Made by a program: the position numbers and the translations under genes. 64,000 nt of DNA, taken from NCBI GenBank assembly GCA_004764695.1, contig SMSO01000033.1, positions 2,123,001 through 2,187,000 on the forward strand, written 5' to 3'. This document shows, piece by piece, positions 13,094 through 29,460 of the stretch. Numbering within the stretch: the first letter of the stretch is position 1; each line of letters starts with the position of its first letter. The notes beneath the pieces were generated by a model that did not search any database, had not been told where the DNA came from, and worked only from the letters and a program-made list of their open reading frames with translations. The DNA comes from Schizochytrium sp. TIO01. Lineage: Eukaryota; Sar; Bigyra; Thraustochytrida; Thraustochytriidae.

Positions 13094-16000
13094 AGCGGTG
13101 CTGGTGGTGAGAAGGACTTCCCTTGAATGCCTCGATCTCGAGAAGAAGTGCTGGACTGGTTCGGGCGCGACTTTATGTGGGCCTAACAAACATTTATGGG
13201 GGGGACTACTTTTTTAAAAAAATAAAAAAAAAATAGAAAGAATAGGAAAAAAAATAGGAATTGAAATGGAGATGTTTTGTAGTAAAGAATCCAACTGCAA
13301 CAAAAGCTGCAGACATCGTGATGTGGACACTGACTTGTTGGCTGCTTGCTGCTTGCTGGATGGCTGACAAATAGAGATGAAAACTTTCGGCGTCCTACGC
13401 GCTCTTTTACTGCCCTCCGATCGTCACTCTCGCGGCTATCACGCGGCCATTCTGTACACATAAGTTGACCTTCAACTAATTAGCTTTGCAAATCTCCTTA
13501 ATTTATTTCTTTTCTAGAGGCTGGCGGGTATATTAATTTTAAATAAAACTAACAGCTCTGACAGCCCGAGTCCACGACGGCAAAGTCACCACTGTGGTTC
13601 TATCAGACACTCATCCAGGGGACCTGGCGAGCGGGCTGCCAATCTTCTGACCTCAAGCTGTTCTCAGTCAAGAACACCCTCGCCGTCCACCTAGTAGCGA
13701 CCAGCTTTGAGCGTACGTCACTTTGCAGCCCCGCCTAACAGAGACAACTGCTGGAGCGAATCATGCTCTCGCTGTCTCATGGCGCTGTCTATTTTTTTTA
13801 GTTCTTTAGTGTATATATATATATTATTCTAATGAAAGTTTTTATTTTCAAGACGCAGCACTAGCTACTACTGCCAAGCAAGTTAACCAGTGGAACACAG
13901 TGGAAAACCAAGAGGAGGACCCAAGGATAAAAGTAGCTAGCCGTATTTTCATAAGATGGTGCTAGGTTAGCAATTGCTAGCAAGGCACCTCGCCACGCCC
14001 TGCCTTTGCGCTTGATTGTCTTTTCCAGTAAAGGCCCAAGAATACAGCACGGTTGGTGGCGCCACTACAGCACGGAAACCGATGAGGACTATCGCTGAGA
14101 CATCAACATAGCATAGCAGGTAACTAACTAGCTAGATAGTCCTAACTGTAGGGGGTCCGTGCGAAGAAGAGATAGAGGAACCTTTTTCATAAATATTTTG
14201 TATAGTAATAAGAACATTTTTCACCTATGACAGTGTATAATACTGTCTAACGTACGAATTGGGAAAGAGGAGAAAATATGAAAAGGTACTTGCTTTTTTG
14301 CATAAATTATTGTACCAATGTGGAGATACTTCGCTTGAAAATGAAATTTTGGTTTTAAATAGAATTTGTGCTATATCGTATGGCCCTGTGTCGAATTCTG
14401 CTTGTGTATTTATAAGCATTAAACATAAGTTCAATTTTGAATACATATATTGTCACAGCTATCATTGACTAATGTATATAGAAAAAAAAAAAAAAAAAAT
14501 TAAAAAAATTAAAGGCAACTTTAAAGATCTGTTCTGTGTACGCTCTCAACCCCCACGCTAGACAATATATGTAGCTTCAAGCAGTTGAGAAGCCAACAAA
14601 GCAGGGCCCGAGTGCAAAATGAACCAAATCAAGAGCCACGAAATGACGGTGCTCTGATGGTAGCTGAGGCGAAAGCGACTAGCAATGTCACCATGGCCTG
14701 GCAGGTGCAAAGCGTTCAAGCTGCTAGCTCGTAGGAAAGGACCGTTTCGAGATTCCAGATATTTCCTACTCAAATTTCACCAAGCTGAGAATTCGGAAAA
14801 GCAGCCCTCTGATAGCGCGCGACAGAAAGAACTTTGGGTTGGAGAAGTTGTCGCCGCGACCACCAAGGGTCTCCAAATCGACGGCGCAGTCTGTCCTGGA
14901 AATGAAATTCAACCGGGTGGCTGGCTGATTGATTCGGCAGCTTGAATTTCCTACCTCCATCCACTCAACCGCTGCCAAGGCTGCCAAGGCTGCCAAGGCT
15001 GCTGCTGCTAGTACGAAAAGCAGGCTTCTGCTGCTCTCATTTGCGCCAGGCCCTGTCTCGAATTCTCGCAATCTTAGATGGACACAGTGCCGGCACTTGA
15101 GGGTCTGCTAGCTTCCACTGTGTAGCTAGGAGGCAGGTGCCACTGATCTCTGCTGAAAGCATCGTCCAACGAATCCGGAGGCGCTCTGCGCTGACCTCCA
15201 CGACCCGCCGTGGCTCGCGTTTTGGCCTCCTGACGGCCTTGGTCGGGGCTCGCCTGCTCGCTTCCAAGCGTCCTGGTCTGCCTGTTACGCAGCGTGGAAA
15301 TTGCCTCTCGAGGGGAAGAGGGCTGTTATCAATCGCAGATGTGAAGCGAGCTATAGCTAAAGCTTTCAGAGCACTCTGGTCCGCTCCTTCGTAAGAGAAG
15401 GAGCGCGGAGCGAGCTCGGAATGCAAATGGGAATGGCGAGCGTTGGAACGAACGGCACACTGCTTTGTTGCAGAGACGAGTAGAGATACGGGAGCGTACG
15501 ATGTGAAAACACCAAGTGTCAGCTGCAGCAGCAAGAGCAGTCGCCGGCCTCTGGGGTTTTACAGAAGCAAGCAGGGCACTTGCAATTCCGAAGGCGCAGG
15601 GATCTTCCCTGAAGATCAGCGCTCTTCGTCATCACTTCCTCTTTCCTATCCATGGTTCTTGCAAAAGCCACAGACGAGGGTGTTAGGCCAACGAAAATCA
15701 CGAGGCGTCGATGTCCTTCGACAAACATCTTTGGCTTGACCAGCTAATAAAAGCATCGTCACTATCATCTGCAGAGGTCTGCGACAATGATTTCCTAAAT
15801 GCAATCCGTTGTCGACACGAATTTAGAAGCCAAGATTCGGGAATCCTCAAGGCCTACCACAACATTCAAGACGCTTCTAAATTCCGTTTGGAGCCCACTC
15901 TAACCCTGCCCCGTGGCATTTCATTGGATTTCGCCGGATTTCATTCGTTCCGCTGCTTTGGATTGCATTGCATTGCATTGCACTTTCTTACATTTCGAGG

Positions 16001-18585
16001 CGACGATTCGTCTCTTCGTCCTACATGCAGTCAGCCAGCATCCTTCCTGGACTACCTGGTAGGCAGGGTGAGTGGTAGGTACCGTCACAGAGAGCGAAAC
16101 GCGCGTTCAAGCGTGCGATTGTGGCTCCTGATCCTCTTCCTGCTTCTCCAGAGGAGCTAACTTCAAGCTGGCTGGATTCCGCAAAGACCCGGCCTGCTTC
16201 CGCGGGGAATCACCACGGCTGGTCCTTCCTGCACTACCTCACGCGGGTCGAGTCGAGTCGAGTCGACGCCCGCCAGGAAGGGCAGGGAAAGGGGAGGGAA
16301 GGGAAGGGGAAACCAAAGCCAAAGCTGACTTGAAGGCCCAGCAGAGAGAGATGCGCCGCCCTTCCTAAGCCTGAAAGCATGGCACTCCCTCGCACAGAAG
16401 CAAGCAGGTCCGCCGCCGCCCCACACCCCAGGTTTCCTGACAAATAGCGCGACATATATGATGTGTCTTAGGAGGAATCCTTGGATACTTTGGGGGTTGT
16501 GGTGCCAGTGGGAAGAGAGGACGCTGCGAGTGTGCTGTGCACCACACTGTGGAACTCAGAGAGAGGCGAGAACGCCAGAGATTGACCGCTGTGCAAGATC
16601 TACGCGCACGCCCCACGCCGAGTATCGAACAAACCGGCTGGGGACCATGCTTTCCTGGATGCGAGGACGCGAACTGGTTGAAACTCGGAGAGAAGATCGC
16701 GCTCAGCAGCAAGATCTGCTGAAGCAGGAATGTTTGGTAGGACGGCGACAGGACGGTTTTAAATGCGTCAACGATTGTGGGCATCCAGCTTTTGCTAGTT
16801 TCGTAACAAATAAGCCTCTGGATAAGAACCAGCACAGTCTTCTTTTTTCTTTTCTTTTCTTTTCTTTTCTCTTCTTTTCAAATTACCTATAAAGGATAGC
16901 AGTTTATAAGGAGGAGCTACAAATTAAAAAAAAAAAAAAAAAAAAAAACACTCTAAAATGTACGTGTAAAGGCAAAGGCTCTACAATGGTAGTTTCTTTT
17001 TCTATCAAAACTAGTACTCCTATAAGCTATCGTCTAAGAATTGGAGCTAAAAAAGCGAAGCAAAACGGCGTGAATATATACCTAGTATCTTGCCCAGTTG
17101 GGTGCCTCCGGATAGATTGGGAGTCCAAGATGCTTACCATGTCTCCCTGCTAACGTGAACCGCGGATAACACAGCACTTATTCAGAAACGAGTAGACATG
17201 ATGAACATCGGTTGAATTTTAAAGGAGAGACGAAGGATTGGCTAACGAAGTGATTAATGAATTTCGATTCATCATTTCAACGCAGATAAAATTTTAAATA
17301 AATATATATACATGTACTGCGTATAGGTCTGGTGAGGAAGACAATTTTCTAAAAGTAAAGAGCAATAACTGTCTCTGGTTACATGTTATATCTACATACG
17401 TAGTTTGAAGGACTTAGTTCAACTGTGGAACAGGTCTCCATTCTACGCTAGCAGGGTACAGTTTTGAAAAAGAAATTAAAATCTTCATTTAAAAATAAAA
17501 ATAAAAAATGAACTGACGCATATAGTATTAGCAGTACCTATCCTAGCTTAGTAACAGAAAGGTGTGAACTGAAAAAGAAGAGGGGTCCAAAGGTTGAAGA
17601 AGAGAAAAAGAAACAGAAAGGAAAGGAAAACAGGAAGGTACATGATGACTTTTTAGGGCACAGCGAGAAGATAGAACGCAGAAGATGGAGGTACCTACCC
17701 ATGTAGTAGGCACTTTCCTAGGTGCGAGGTTAGAGGCAAAGTAAGTCCACATGAGAACTCGCGGCGAAGAAGGCCTACAGAACCAGCAGTTGTCAGAACT
17801 GTCTAAGAGTAGGCGGGATAATTCAATCGAACATCCATTTCGTTCAAGAAAATTGTTCGAGATGGAAACACCCCCTCACCATCATCGTTTCTTGACTCTG
17901 GGGAACGAAAGAACGAAAGAGCGAATGGAAAAACAGAAAAGAAAGGAAGAAAGAAAGGGAAAAGAAAGCAACAGGAAAAGAACTCCAAGGTCGGTCCAGA
18001 AAGGCAAAGAAGCAGGGGATGAATGAAAGCAAAGCAAAGCAAAGCAAAGCACAGGGTTCCGTAAAATTGAACTCCTCGTAGGTTGGTTCCTGGCACTCCT
18101 GGGAACCGAATGAAGAGGAGGACAAGCAGACTCTCCGGTCTGCGCGACGGGACGCAGGCCGCCCTGAGTCCCCGGCGACAAGGGCCCCAAAGAAAAGCGA
18201 GCCTGCCAGAAAGCGAGGCGTCCTCCGTCTAAGGACCCCGCTAGAATGACCTCGAGTTCTTCGTGCATTTGCTGTCTATCATAAGATGACCTTTTATTTT
18301 GGCTGCTTTTATCCACAAACTTAGAGCCTTTAGTCAAACAAACGCAGTTGGGGCCTTTAGCTGATGATAACTACGCTCTAAGCTGTGCTGACTGTGATAC
18401 TTGTGTAGACCAAGCCGCCCAGGATTGCGGAGGTCAATTCCGCGCAGAGCAGAGCGAGCGATTCCCTGATTTGGTGCCGGGCCTCGCCAGCGTTTGAAGC
18501 GCTGCTCGCGACCTGCAAGTAAACGGTTGCGTGGCGGATCGAAGAAGAAGTTGACGGCGCAAGCAGGATTGAAAGATAGATTGAT

Positions 18586-21992
<3,407 letters not shown>

Positions 21993-22186
21993 TGTTTGTT
22001 TGTTTGTTTGTTTGTTTGTTTGTTTGTTTGTTTGTTTGTTTGTTTGTTTGTTTGTTTGTTTGTTTGTTTGTTTGTTTGTTTGTTTGTTTGTTTGTTTGTT
22101 TGTTTGTTTGTTTGTTTGTTTGTTTGTTTGTTTGTTTGTTTGTTTGTTTGTTTGTTTGTTTGTTTGTTTGTTTGTTTGTTTGTTTT
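21993..22186 (+). repeat. (TTTG)n microsatellite, about 48 copies
   Basis: This is a pure tandem TTTG tract, followed by a GGAA/GAAA-rich stretch to about 22240. It has the same motif and orientation as the array at 8565-8742, but I see no shared flanking sequence, so the two probably arose independently. Confidence 0.97.
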
Positions 22187-24180
22187 ACAAGCAAGTAAGA
22201 CAGGAAGGAAGAAAGGAAGAAAGAAAGAAAGAAAGAAAGGAAGCATGAGTCCTGATGAGTTTTTTTTTTAAATTTAATATTAAACTCGAAAGTTGGCTGC
22301 TTGTCTGTCTGTCTGTCTGTCTGTCTGTAAGTCTGTCTGTTTTAACCCTGTCTGTTGTTTTGGCGTGCTTCTTTCGAAAGAATTCTAGAAAAGAAAAGAA
22401 AAAGAATACCGCTTGCATGACAAGCCCAGATAGGCGATACTATAGGTGCGCGCTAGCAAGCCAAAATCTCTCTCTCTCTCTCCCTCTCTCCCTCTCTGGA
22501 TTTTGCTGAGCGAGTTCTTCTTTTCTCTCTTCTGTTGGATTGGCTTGCAAGCTGGGTTGCAAGAGCTTGGTCGGTGGAGAGAGCAAGCAAGCTAGGCGAA
22601 GAAGCAACCGCAGTAAAGGTGGGCCCTGATCTTCTGTGAAAGCTGTGAGTTTGGCCTTCCCCGTGAAGATCAGCCATCTTGCTGAGAGACAGCAGTCCTG
22701 AAGGTTCGCTCCTGAGTCTCGCTCCTCAGAGATGTTTTAATGTTTTATTACTAGTACTTTATATATATTTAAAACATAGATTTTTAGTTCGCTGAGTAGT
22801 GAATCGTTAGGTAAGTCCTACCGCGAATATAGAACGAGACTTGTTCTTTGAGAGAACAATGAGAAACTTTCGAGGAAACTCACGACAAAGAGCTTTTCCT
22901 CTGTAAAAGCTTCCCGATTACAATGTGGAGAAGCAAAAAAGAGAAAAGTAAAAGAAACTGAAATTCTTCCTTCCTCCCTCCCTCTCTCTCTCTCTCTCTC
23001 TCTCTTTTGCTTCGTCTCTCTGTCTCTCAGTTTCACTCTGTCGTTTCCTCTTCCGCTGTAAAGTAAAGTAAAGTCTCCTCTCTCTTTGTTTCGCTCGTTT
23101 AGTCTCTCCGTTTTAACATGTAGACAGCGCTATATTTTCATCTTCCTCCTTCTTCAGCCTTTCCCTTCGCCTTCCTCTCCTCTTCCTCTCCTTCAATCGA
23201 TCAAGGAAGGAACTTTAAAAAAAAAAAATGTTCTCTTCTAATTATAATAACAACAATAAGACGGAAAGACAGGCGAGATCTTTTTTCTTTTATTTAATAA
23301 ATAAAAGAAAAGAAAATGACTAAATAAAAGAAAAGAATACTAATAAAGAGGCAAAGCTGGAGATTAAAAAAGTATTCTGAGTCATGCGCTTTCTTTTTAT
23401 TCATCACTTTCATAGTTTTTATTACTGTCCAGCACACGACCAGGCAGAACAGAAAGCAAACCACAAACATCGAGCGAGCGAGCATTTCAAGCGCACCTAA
23501 AGAACAAAGCAATCAGCCCGTCGCGAAGCATCCCAGCAAACTCGAAACTCGACGCCGCCCGCACAACAGCAAAGTCAACCTAAGGAATCCAACTACAATA
23601 GCACGAAGCCAAACTTCGAAGCTTGTTAACTCTTCCTCTTCGTCTTCGATCCATCAGGCCCGCCCGTCCTCGGCCGAGCCAGCTTTTGCCTGTATACAGC
23701 AAGAGCAACAACAGCAGCAGGAAGACCCTGAGGCGGCCTTGCACCAGCACAGCAGTCGAGACAAACCCGTCGCGCAGGGTGCGTGACGTGCAGCAACGAG
23801 TGACTGACTGACCCGGCACAGCGGACCCGCAAAAGGGAGAATCCGCCTGCGTGACCAGGACAGATCACAAGAGGCCTTCTGGCAGCAAAGAACATCAAGC
23901 AGCAGCCTAGAATCCTAATATCTTGTCTTGCACGAGATTGTCATTAGGTACTAGCAGAAGCCCAAAGCTCTCGTGTGGACTAATTCTTCTCAATCTTCGG
24001 TACATTCGGAAGGAAAGGAAGAGGACGAAGAGTGGTCTTAACTCTCAGTTCTAATACTAGCCTCAAGAATTCCCAGCGAGTCTTGAGCAAAGCAAACCAG
24101 AAACACTCGGCAAGATCGCTCCCTAAGCGATCGAGACGTTGTATATCAGTAGAATACCCTTGCAATACAAATCAGAGACA
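22187..24180. other. Intergenic DNA and probable 5' region of the downstream gene
   Basis: The stretch holds a CTGT repeat at about 22302-22328 and CT/TC-rich tracts near 22468-22497 and 22982-23004. From about 23.6 kb the composition becomes less repetitive as the gene starting at 24181 approaches. I could not place a promoter or a transcription start. Confidence 0.5.
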
Positions 24181-25710
24181 ATGGCACCCACTGACGTCGC
24201 CACCTCAGTGCGCAAAGTCCCCGGACTTACCATTGGATCCACAGTTCTCCAGACAGGCAATGATTGGGACCTTGACGACGACTCAAGCATTGCTCTCGCC
24301 GGCAGCTGCGGCACAGAAGCTCCTGCTATGCACCACTACTCTTCACCCTACATGCATCAGCACCAGCCAATGCACCAACATATGCAATTCCCAACCGGAG
24401 CCCGTACGGTCAAGGAGGCCCAAATGAATAACAACTTTGGTCACAGCGAAGCCAGCATCGGTAGCCACGTCATTTCCGCACTCGGTGCCGTCAAGGCAGC
24501 CGTGGATAAGGCACAGCGCCCTGGCCAAGTTCAGGCTGTTGTGCCGCTCCAGGGCATGGGCAACGGTATGGGCAACCAGATGCTCTTCATTTGGGTTCCT
24601 GAGGCGCTTTTTACCACATCTTCTCTCTCCAAGCAGATGCCTTGCCCTCACTGCTCCTCAGTTCGTGATGTGGACAACGGCGAATGGCCGTCAGATTTTT
24701 GGTTCGCCCGTGACCAGGACACCTTTATCGTAGCTAAACAGTACACCTGCCACTCGTGCGCCATCTCGTTCAGAGGATGGCACCCAAAGACCGTTCAGGC
24801 GCTCCCGCGAAACCTTGCAGAGAAGTTCCCCGTGCCCGTGGACGCCTTCTCCTCAAGCAAGTTCGCCTTTTTGTACAAGACTGTGCCAGCAGAGACATCC
24901 CGCCCGGCGCCCTTCCCTGTGCCGGAGCAGCTTAACAACCTGAACAATGGCAACAGTCTTAACCTCGGCCAGATGGACCCGATCCAGCTGCTGAGATCTA
25001 CAAGCGAGATCTCACTTTCATGTGAGAGTCTCCCAAACATTGATATTGATAGGTTCGTGGGAGCCGAGTGCGAGGACCAGAATGAGCTCAACATGTGGGG
25101 CGCCGACGATGCTATGTTCGATCTGAGCAAGCTTGAACCGCTTCCATTGAACCGAAATGCATCTCTTTTCAGTCTTCGTGGAGGCAACGACCCGCTCGCT
25201 GACCTTTCGACATCAGACTCCGCCGACATGATGTCACAACAGCAGCAACCAATTCTTCCCATGCACAACCATAACCAATTTAACGCAGGACATGCACGCA
25301 TGAACCTTGGTGGACACAGTGATGTAACCTCAATGCTTCCGCACGGTAGCTTTGCCTCAACCCCGAGCATGGCCAGCCACGCATCGTTTGAGTCAGACCG
25401 GACGCCGCCGTTCTCTCCGGATTCGTCTCACATGGGAGATACCATGAAGGAAGATATTTTCAACACATCATCTCCGGATGCTACCATGGCTCATGCAAGC
25501 ATGACCGCCACACGCCGCTCAATTCAGTTTTGCAGTGTTTGTTTTGGTGTCAGGCGCCAGAGTGGACAACTCGTGGCCGGACACCGCCCTGACGGGTTTT
25601 GCCCTGTGAAGAAGCGCAAAGCAACCACTCAAGAGAAGCGCGAACTCCGCCGCCGCCGCCAGAAGATGCGACGTGCGATCAAGAAGCGCAAGCAGCCTAT
25701 CAACGCCTAA
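24181..25710 (+). CDS. Putative nuclear regulator with a zinc ribbon and C-terminal C2HC/basic module
   Basis: This gene encodes 509 residues. The frame is open a further 14 codons upstream but has no ATG there, so I start at the ATG at 24181 (context acaATGGC). Residues 155-193 contain CxxC (155, 158), 31 residues, then CxxC (190, 193). The Trp- and Pro-containing sequence after it recalls zinc ribbons of the DUF6729 type; that resemblance is tentative. The middle (about 205-435) is low-complexity, rich in Ser, Asn, Met and His. The C-terminus has C451, C454, H468 and C474 in the pattern C-x2-C-x13-H-x5-C, followed by a strongly basic segment with an RRRRQK motif that could be a nuclear signal or a DNA-contacting helix. 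The same C-terminal module occurs in the minus-strand gene at 33540-35444, so the two are paralogs in that part. Zinc binding and a regulatory role are inferred. The coding region shows no intron. Confidence 0.85.
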   Translation: MAPTDVATSVRKVPGLTIGSTVLQTGNDWDLDDDSSIALAGSCGTEAPAMHHYSSPYMHQHQPMHQHMQFPTGARTVKEAQMNNNFGHSEASIGSHVISALGAVKAAVDKAQRPGQVQAVVPLQGMGNGMGNQMLFIWVPEALFTTSSLSKQMPCPHCSSVRDVDNGEWPSDFWFARDQDTFIVAKQYTCHSCAISFRGWHPKTVQALPRNLAEKFPVPVDAFSSSKFAFLYKTVPAETSRPAPFPVPEQLNNLNNGNSLNLGQMDPIQLLRSTSEISLSCESLPNIDIDRFVGAECEDQNELNMWGADDAMFDLSKLEPLPLNRNASLFSLRGGNDPLADLSTSDSADMMSQQQQPILPMHNHNQFNAGHARMNLGGHSDVTSMLPHGSFASTPSMASHASFESDRTPPFSPDSSHMGDTMKEDIFNTSSPDATMAHASMTATRRSIQFCSVCFGVRRQSGQLVAGHRPDGFCPVKKRKATTQEKRELRRRRQKMRRAIKKRKQPINA

Positions 25711-27189
25711 ATGATGGGCACATGTCTTGTGTATTTTGTCTGATGATTTCCCTCCTCGCCTCAACCTCTTTTGTTTCTTTACGGCTTACGGATGCAAGAG
25801 GCGCAAACATTCGAAGCATCCGCTCAGCTACATCTCTCTACTTTCCAGTATATCCTAAAATCCTTTTTGACTGCTTTAAATTACAACCATTTGACACTGA
25901 TTCTTTCTTCACCCTCTTCTGTATTTTGCAAAACTTTGTATCACCAAAAACTTCAGAGGCAGATTATTTATTTTCTTCCTTCAGCGTTATCTATCTGTTT
26001 CTTCTTTTTCAAGTGAAGCTGGAAGGATTTTGCGCATCACTTTAAATCTATACCGAGAGCTCCAACAATCTAGAATAAATCTGCATTAAGGCTGCCATCG
26101 AACACATTACAGTATTATATTGTTTAAGGGGTTATAGCTAGCTTCTTTACATCTTTTGAAGACTCTGCATGCGCGAAAACGTTACAAATCTAACCTCCAA
26201 GTGGTAGCAGCTCGAATGGTGTGTTGTTGGGGCCTTTTTAGCCTCCGCCCAGTACTTATTCTCGCAAAGCGGAGCTCTTCCTCTGGTGTAAAAATGACAT
26301 TTGCAAAGAGAATTAAACTTTTAAAGCATGCAATAAATATGGCATCATCCACGACAAGCTCGGAATATCAAAGGTTTTCAAATACACCAAATCCAGCCAC
26401 AAAGCCGATCGTGATATTCACGCCAGCAGAAGCACCCTTTTGCGCTACCTATCCAAGGAATTGATTTGAAAATTGTCTTTGAGTCGCAGGTCAGTTTTTT
26501 ATTCGCGATTGTGCTCTAGCCCTTCGTCACCATAGGTAAAGCAAGTTTTGCATATTCTATATGTTAAACTCTACAGTGTTTCATAATTTAATAAGTTTCT
26601 TGCACAGCCCAAACCTCGTGATGAGATGACATCCATCTTTAACTAACTTAAAACTTGCAAAAGTACATTAAATTAGTGTGTTCTCGTGTCTACTCGCGTA
26701 CAATAGTTCAAAATGAACATATGAATGTAAATTGTACGTCAGGTGAAAATAGCTTGCTTAACTTTATATTGACCTCCTGAGGAGCAACTATCTACAAAAA
26801 TAAATTCAACTACTAGGCTATGATTATATTGGTTACAATTTTGGTCAGACTCCCTGATCAACCATGCTCTTTTCAACCTTCAATGTCTCAGGCTTCCACA
26901 AATGGAATTTCAAGATGAGTTCTTCTAGTAAGAACAATATCATTTATTTTAAAAAAACTAAATAGGGAGTCAAGTACGACCATGGACAAACGGCGCGGAG
27001 ACTACTACTATTATTACTATCATAAAGTGAACGAAGCAGAAAAGGTAATGGTTTCAGGGACTCGTAGCTCCATTGGATTCTTCTGAGCTATAAAAAGACG
27101 CTTCAAACAAGACAGCAAAGCACGCAGATCACGCATAATACGCAAAAAAAAAAATCCCTGCAAGTACCTCTGCAGCTGCTCTTGTGGAC
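25711..27189. other. Intergenic spacer between two plus-strand genes
   Basis: The first few hundred bases are probably the 3' untranslated region of the upstream gene. A minor open frame at 26156-26464 has no recognisable domain. The last 100 bases contain a TATA-like element and a run of A just upstream of the ankyrin gene. Confidence 0.5.
27089..27097 (+). promoter_or_regulatory. TATA-box-like element upstream of the ankyrin gene
   Basis: The sequence TATAAAAAG lies about 93 bases before the ATG at 27190. The position suits a core promoter element with a short 5' leader. AT-rich matches occur by chance in this DNA, so this is only a candidate. Confidence 0.4.
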
Positions 27190-28107
27190 ATGTCAACCAT
27201 TCGGGGAGGAGATTCCCAGGTGATTGCGGCAGGTTTTGACCATGAGATAGTCAAGGTTGCGTCTATTGGAAAGATCAGCGAGCTTGTCAAACTTCTTGAC
27301 GCCAAAGCGAGCACAGGCCAACTTGGTTCTGCCAAGACAAAGATTGGTCGGGCTGCCCTCATCAAAGCAGCCGGAAAGGGGCAGATTCTTGCAATGCAAG
27401 AGCTTATCCGTCGAGGTGCAGAACCAGATTGTTATGCTGCAGACAAGCTTCGAAGACCCCTTCATGAAGCCGTTGGCGTCCAAAAATTACCAGCTGTTCT
27501 CTATCTTTTAGAAGCAGGAGCTAGCACGGAAGTTGAGGATGGGCGTTTTCAGAGAACACCTTTGCTCTGGGCTTGTGACCAGGGTACAGAAGATATTGCT
27601 CGCGCTCTTCTGGAAGCAGGGGCAAATCCTGAAGCTCGAGATCTTAAACGAATGACTGCATTACTATTGGCGAGCGCCTCTGGACACACACCAATCGCAA
27701 AGCTCCTTGTTAGAGATTATAATGCAGATGCTGGAGCAAGAGATGCTCGATTCGGAAGGACGGCTCTAGAGTGGGCAATATCCCACGGTCATGAGGACAC
27801 ATCTGTGTATTTGTTTCTCCATGCTGATGTGCGTGTCCATAACCTCAAGTTCTGCTTGGACCAGGCTTGTGCTTTTCAAAATGTTCGTTTAGTTGCTATT
27901 GTTCTCCTCAGTGCAGCAGAAACAAATGAGTTTGTCATAATTGCAAATGCAGCAAAACATTTGCCAGAAAGTCTCGGATCACATGTGTGCAGAGATGTGC
28001 CTCGGTCCCCGCAAGCAGCACAAGAGTTCTCTCAGAACCTTAACCTACTTTCTAAGAAATGTCACCAGCTTTTGATAGACATTGAATGTACTTATCTGCA
28101 AGAATAA
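27190..28107 (+). CDS. Ankyrin-repeat protein
   Basis: This gene encodes 305 residues in one exon. Two codons upstream the frame reads GTG-GAC, but the first ATG is at 27190 and I use that. From about residue 15 to 215 it has around five to six ankyrin repeats with the usual signatures: TPLLWAC, TALLLASASGH and TALEWAISHGH helices, and G-A-x-P/T turns such as LLEAGANPEARD and LIRRGAEPDCYA. The last 90 residues lose the repeat pattern and are probably a helical cap or a separate short domain. Ankyrin repeats bind partner proteins, but no catalytic or membrane segment shows what this one does. It shares no motif with its neighbours. Confidence 0.9.
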   Translation: MSTIRGGDSQVIAAGFDHEIVKVASIGKISELVKLLDAKASTGQLGSAKTKIGRAALIKAAGKGQILAMQELIRRGAEPDCYAADKLRRPLHEAVGVQKLPAVLYLLEAGASTEVEDGRFQRTPLLWACDQGTEDIARALLEAGANPEARDLKRMTALLLASASGHTPIAKLLVRDYNADAGARDARFGRTALEWAISHGHEDTSVYLFLHADVRVHNLKFCLDQACAFQNVRLVAIVLLSAAETNEFVIIANAAKHLPESLGSHVCRDVPRSPQAAQEFSQNLNLLSKKCHQLLIDIECTYLQE

Positions 28108-29049
28108 AAATTGAAGGAAAGGTTTTTTCATGTAGCAAAGTATTTGCCTTTTCAAATGCTCAACATTCTCCCCTATTACTAAACTATGTTCCTTCATTGA
28201 CGTACACGTTCTAACACATTTCTGGTATTAAAGTCTCTGTGGCTTACAGATATTATACTACGCCATGGCATAAATTTGACGTTGACTTTGTTTCGCAATT
28301 TAGTTAGATCTTCTATCCAAGGCAAGCAGCTGAAGAATTAAGTATGCTACATCTTAAGAATGAAACGTACATAGCTTGACCTCTAACTTGTATTGATATT
28401 CCAAATAAATGAGATCGCCCGCTGAACTATAGGGGGAAATGCAGTATAACTTAGACTTGAACACGAGACTGGGTTGCATGATTTATAAACTCTTGGGAAA
28501 TGTCCGTAATACTAGGTGTTGAAGATTCTGACCAGTTGACCTAAAACAATAACTCTTTCATTATTGTTTAAAGATTTTTTGACCTGATTTGTCTTGTGAG
28601 GTATGTGTATAATTAATTCCATCAAGCCCAAAAATGATCAAGGTGTATTCGTTGGAAAACCTGCCGCGTGTAACACTTATATATGGATTAGTCGGACATG
28701 AGCTATACGTCATATTTTGATATTGTTACTAGTGGTTAAAATTTGTCATTTCAATCGTGTGAATTCGAATCAAATTTTCGAGAAATCAAAAGTGAATCTT
28801 GAATCTGAGACCGCATATTTCTTCTCCAAAATATCAAATTAATCGTTTTCCCAAAAAGCTGAGAGGTCACCGCACTCCAATCAATTGGTATTTCAAATGA
28901 TGTCTTATTTAATTTACTCGCAAGCTTGTTATAAGACCTTGGAAGAGTCATATCTTGCACTTTTTTATCTGAGGGTGTAAAGCCAGACCTCTCGTAACCA
29001 CATATAAAACTTCAGAAATCTACCAGTCATTTCGATTGGCATAAAAATC

Positions 29050-29460
29050 TGAAACCAGATAGGGCTTACAATAGAGCAAGAGTAGGCAGCCAGATTCATG
29101 TGGATGCCAGAGTCAAGAACCAAAAGTGTGACTACTCACATCTAAGTATGGTGTAACTTGAATTGATGGTGTAAGAAGCTAAATTAACCTAACCCCATCG
29201 ATCTTTCATGAATGTCTTAACCTGTTTAATCACTAAATGAATCCATTCTGTCCTGGAATTCATTCTCCAGGACAACAGCTCGCTAACTCTCAAATTAACC
29301 TTCTTGAAGCCTTCATCAAGACCCTTGCCTTCATCTTTACAGTCAATATCAAGCTGACCAGAATCACTCTTCAGCAATGAACTAACAGGACTTCGTATGC
29401 GTAATACAACATACCTTGAACTTGAACTTCCGATTGGCTAGATCAAGACAAAGATACTAA
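29050..29460 (-). repeat. Diverged dispersed repeat, copy A
   Basis: This segment aligns by eye to the reverse complement of 31780-32125 across several blocks in the same order. Exact matches include 12 bases at 29083-29094 (to 32080-32091), 13 at 29190-29202 (to 31966-31978), 18 at 29248-29265 (to 31892-31909) and 19 at 29328-29346 (to 31808-31826). The minus strand is open at 29189-29377 and gives a 62-residue acidic/basic peptide without a known domain. Strand is set so that this open frame is sense. The end near 29445-29455 also matches copy C at about 32662-32672. Confidence 0.8.

Noticed and set aside
15037-16892. Open frames of 140-165 codons on both strands
   Set aside because: They overlap each other, have no domain and cross tandem repeats. 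A spliced gene here cannot be excluded but is not supported.
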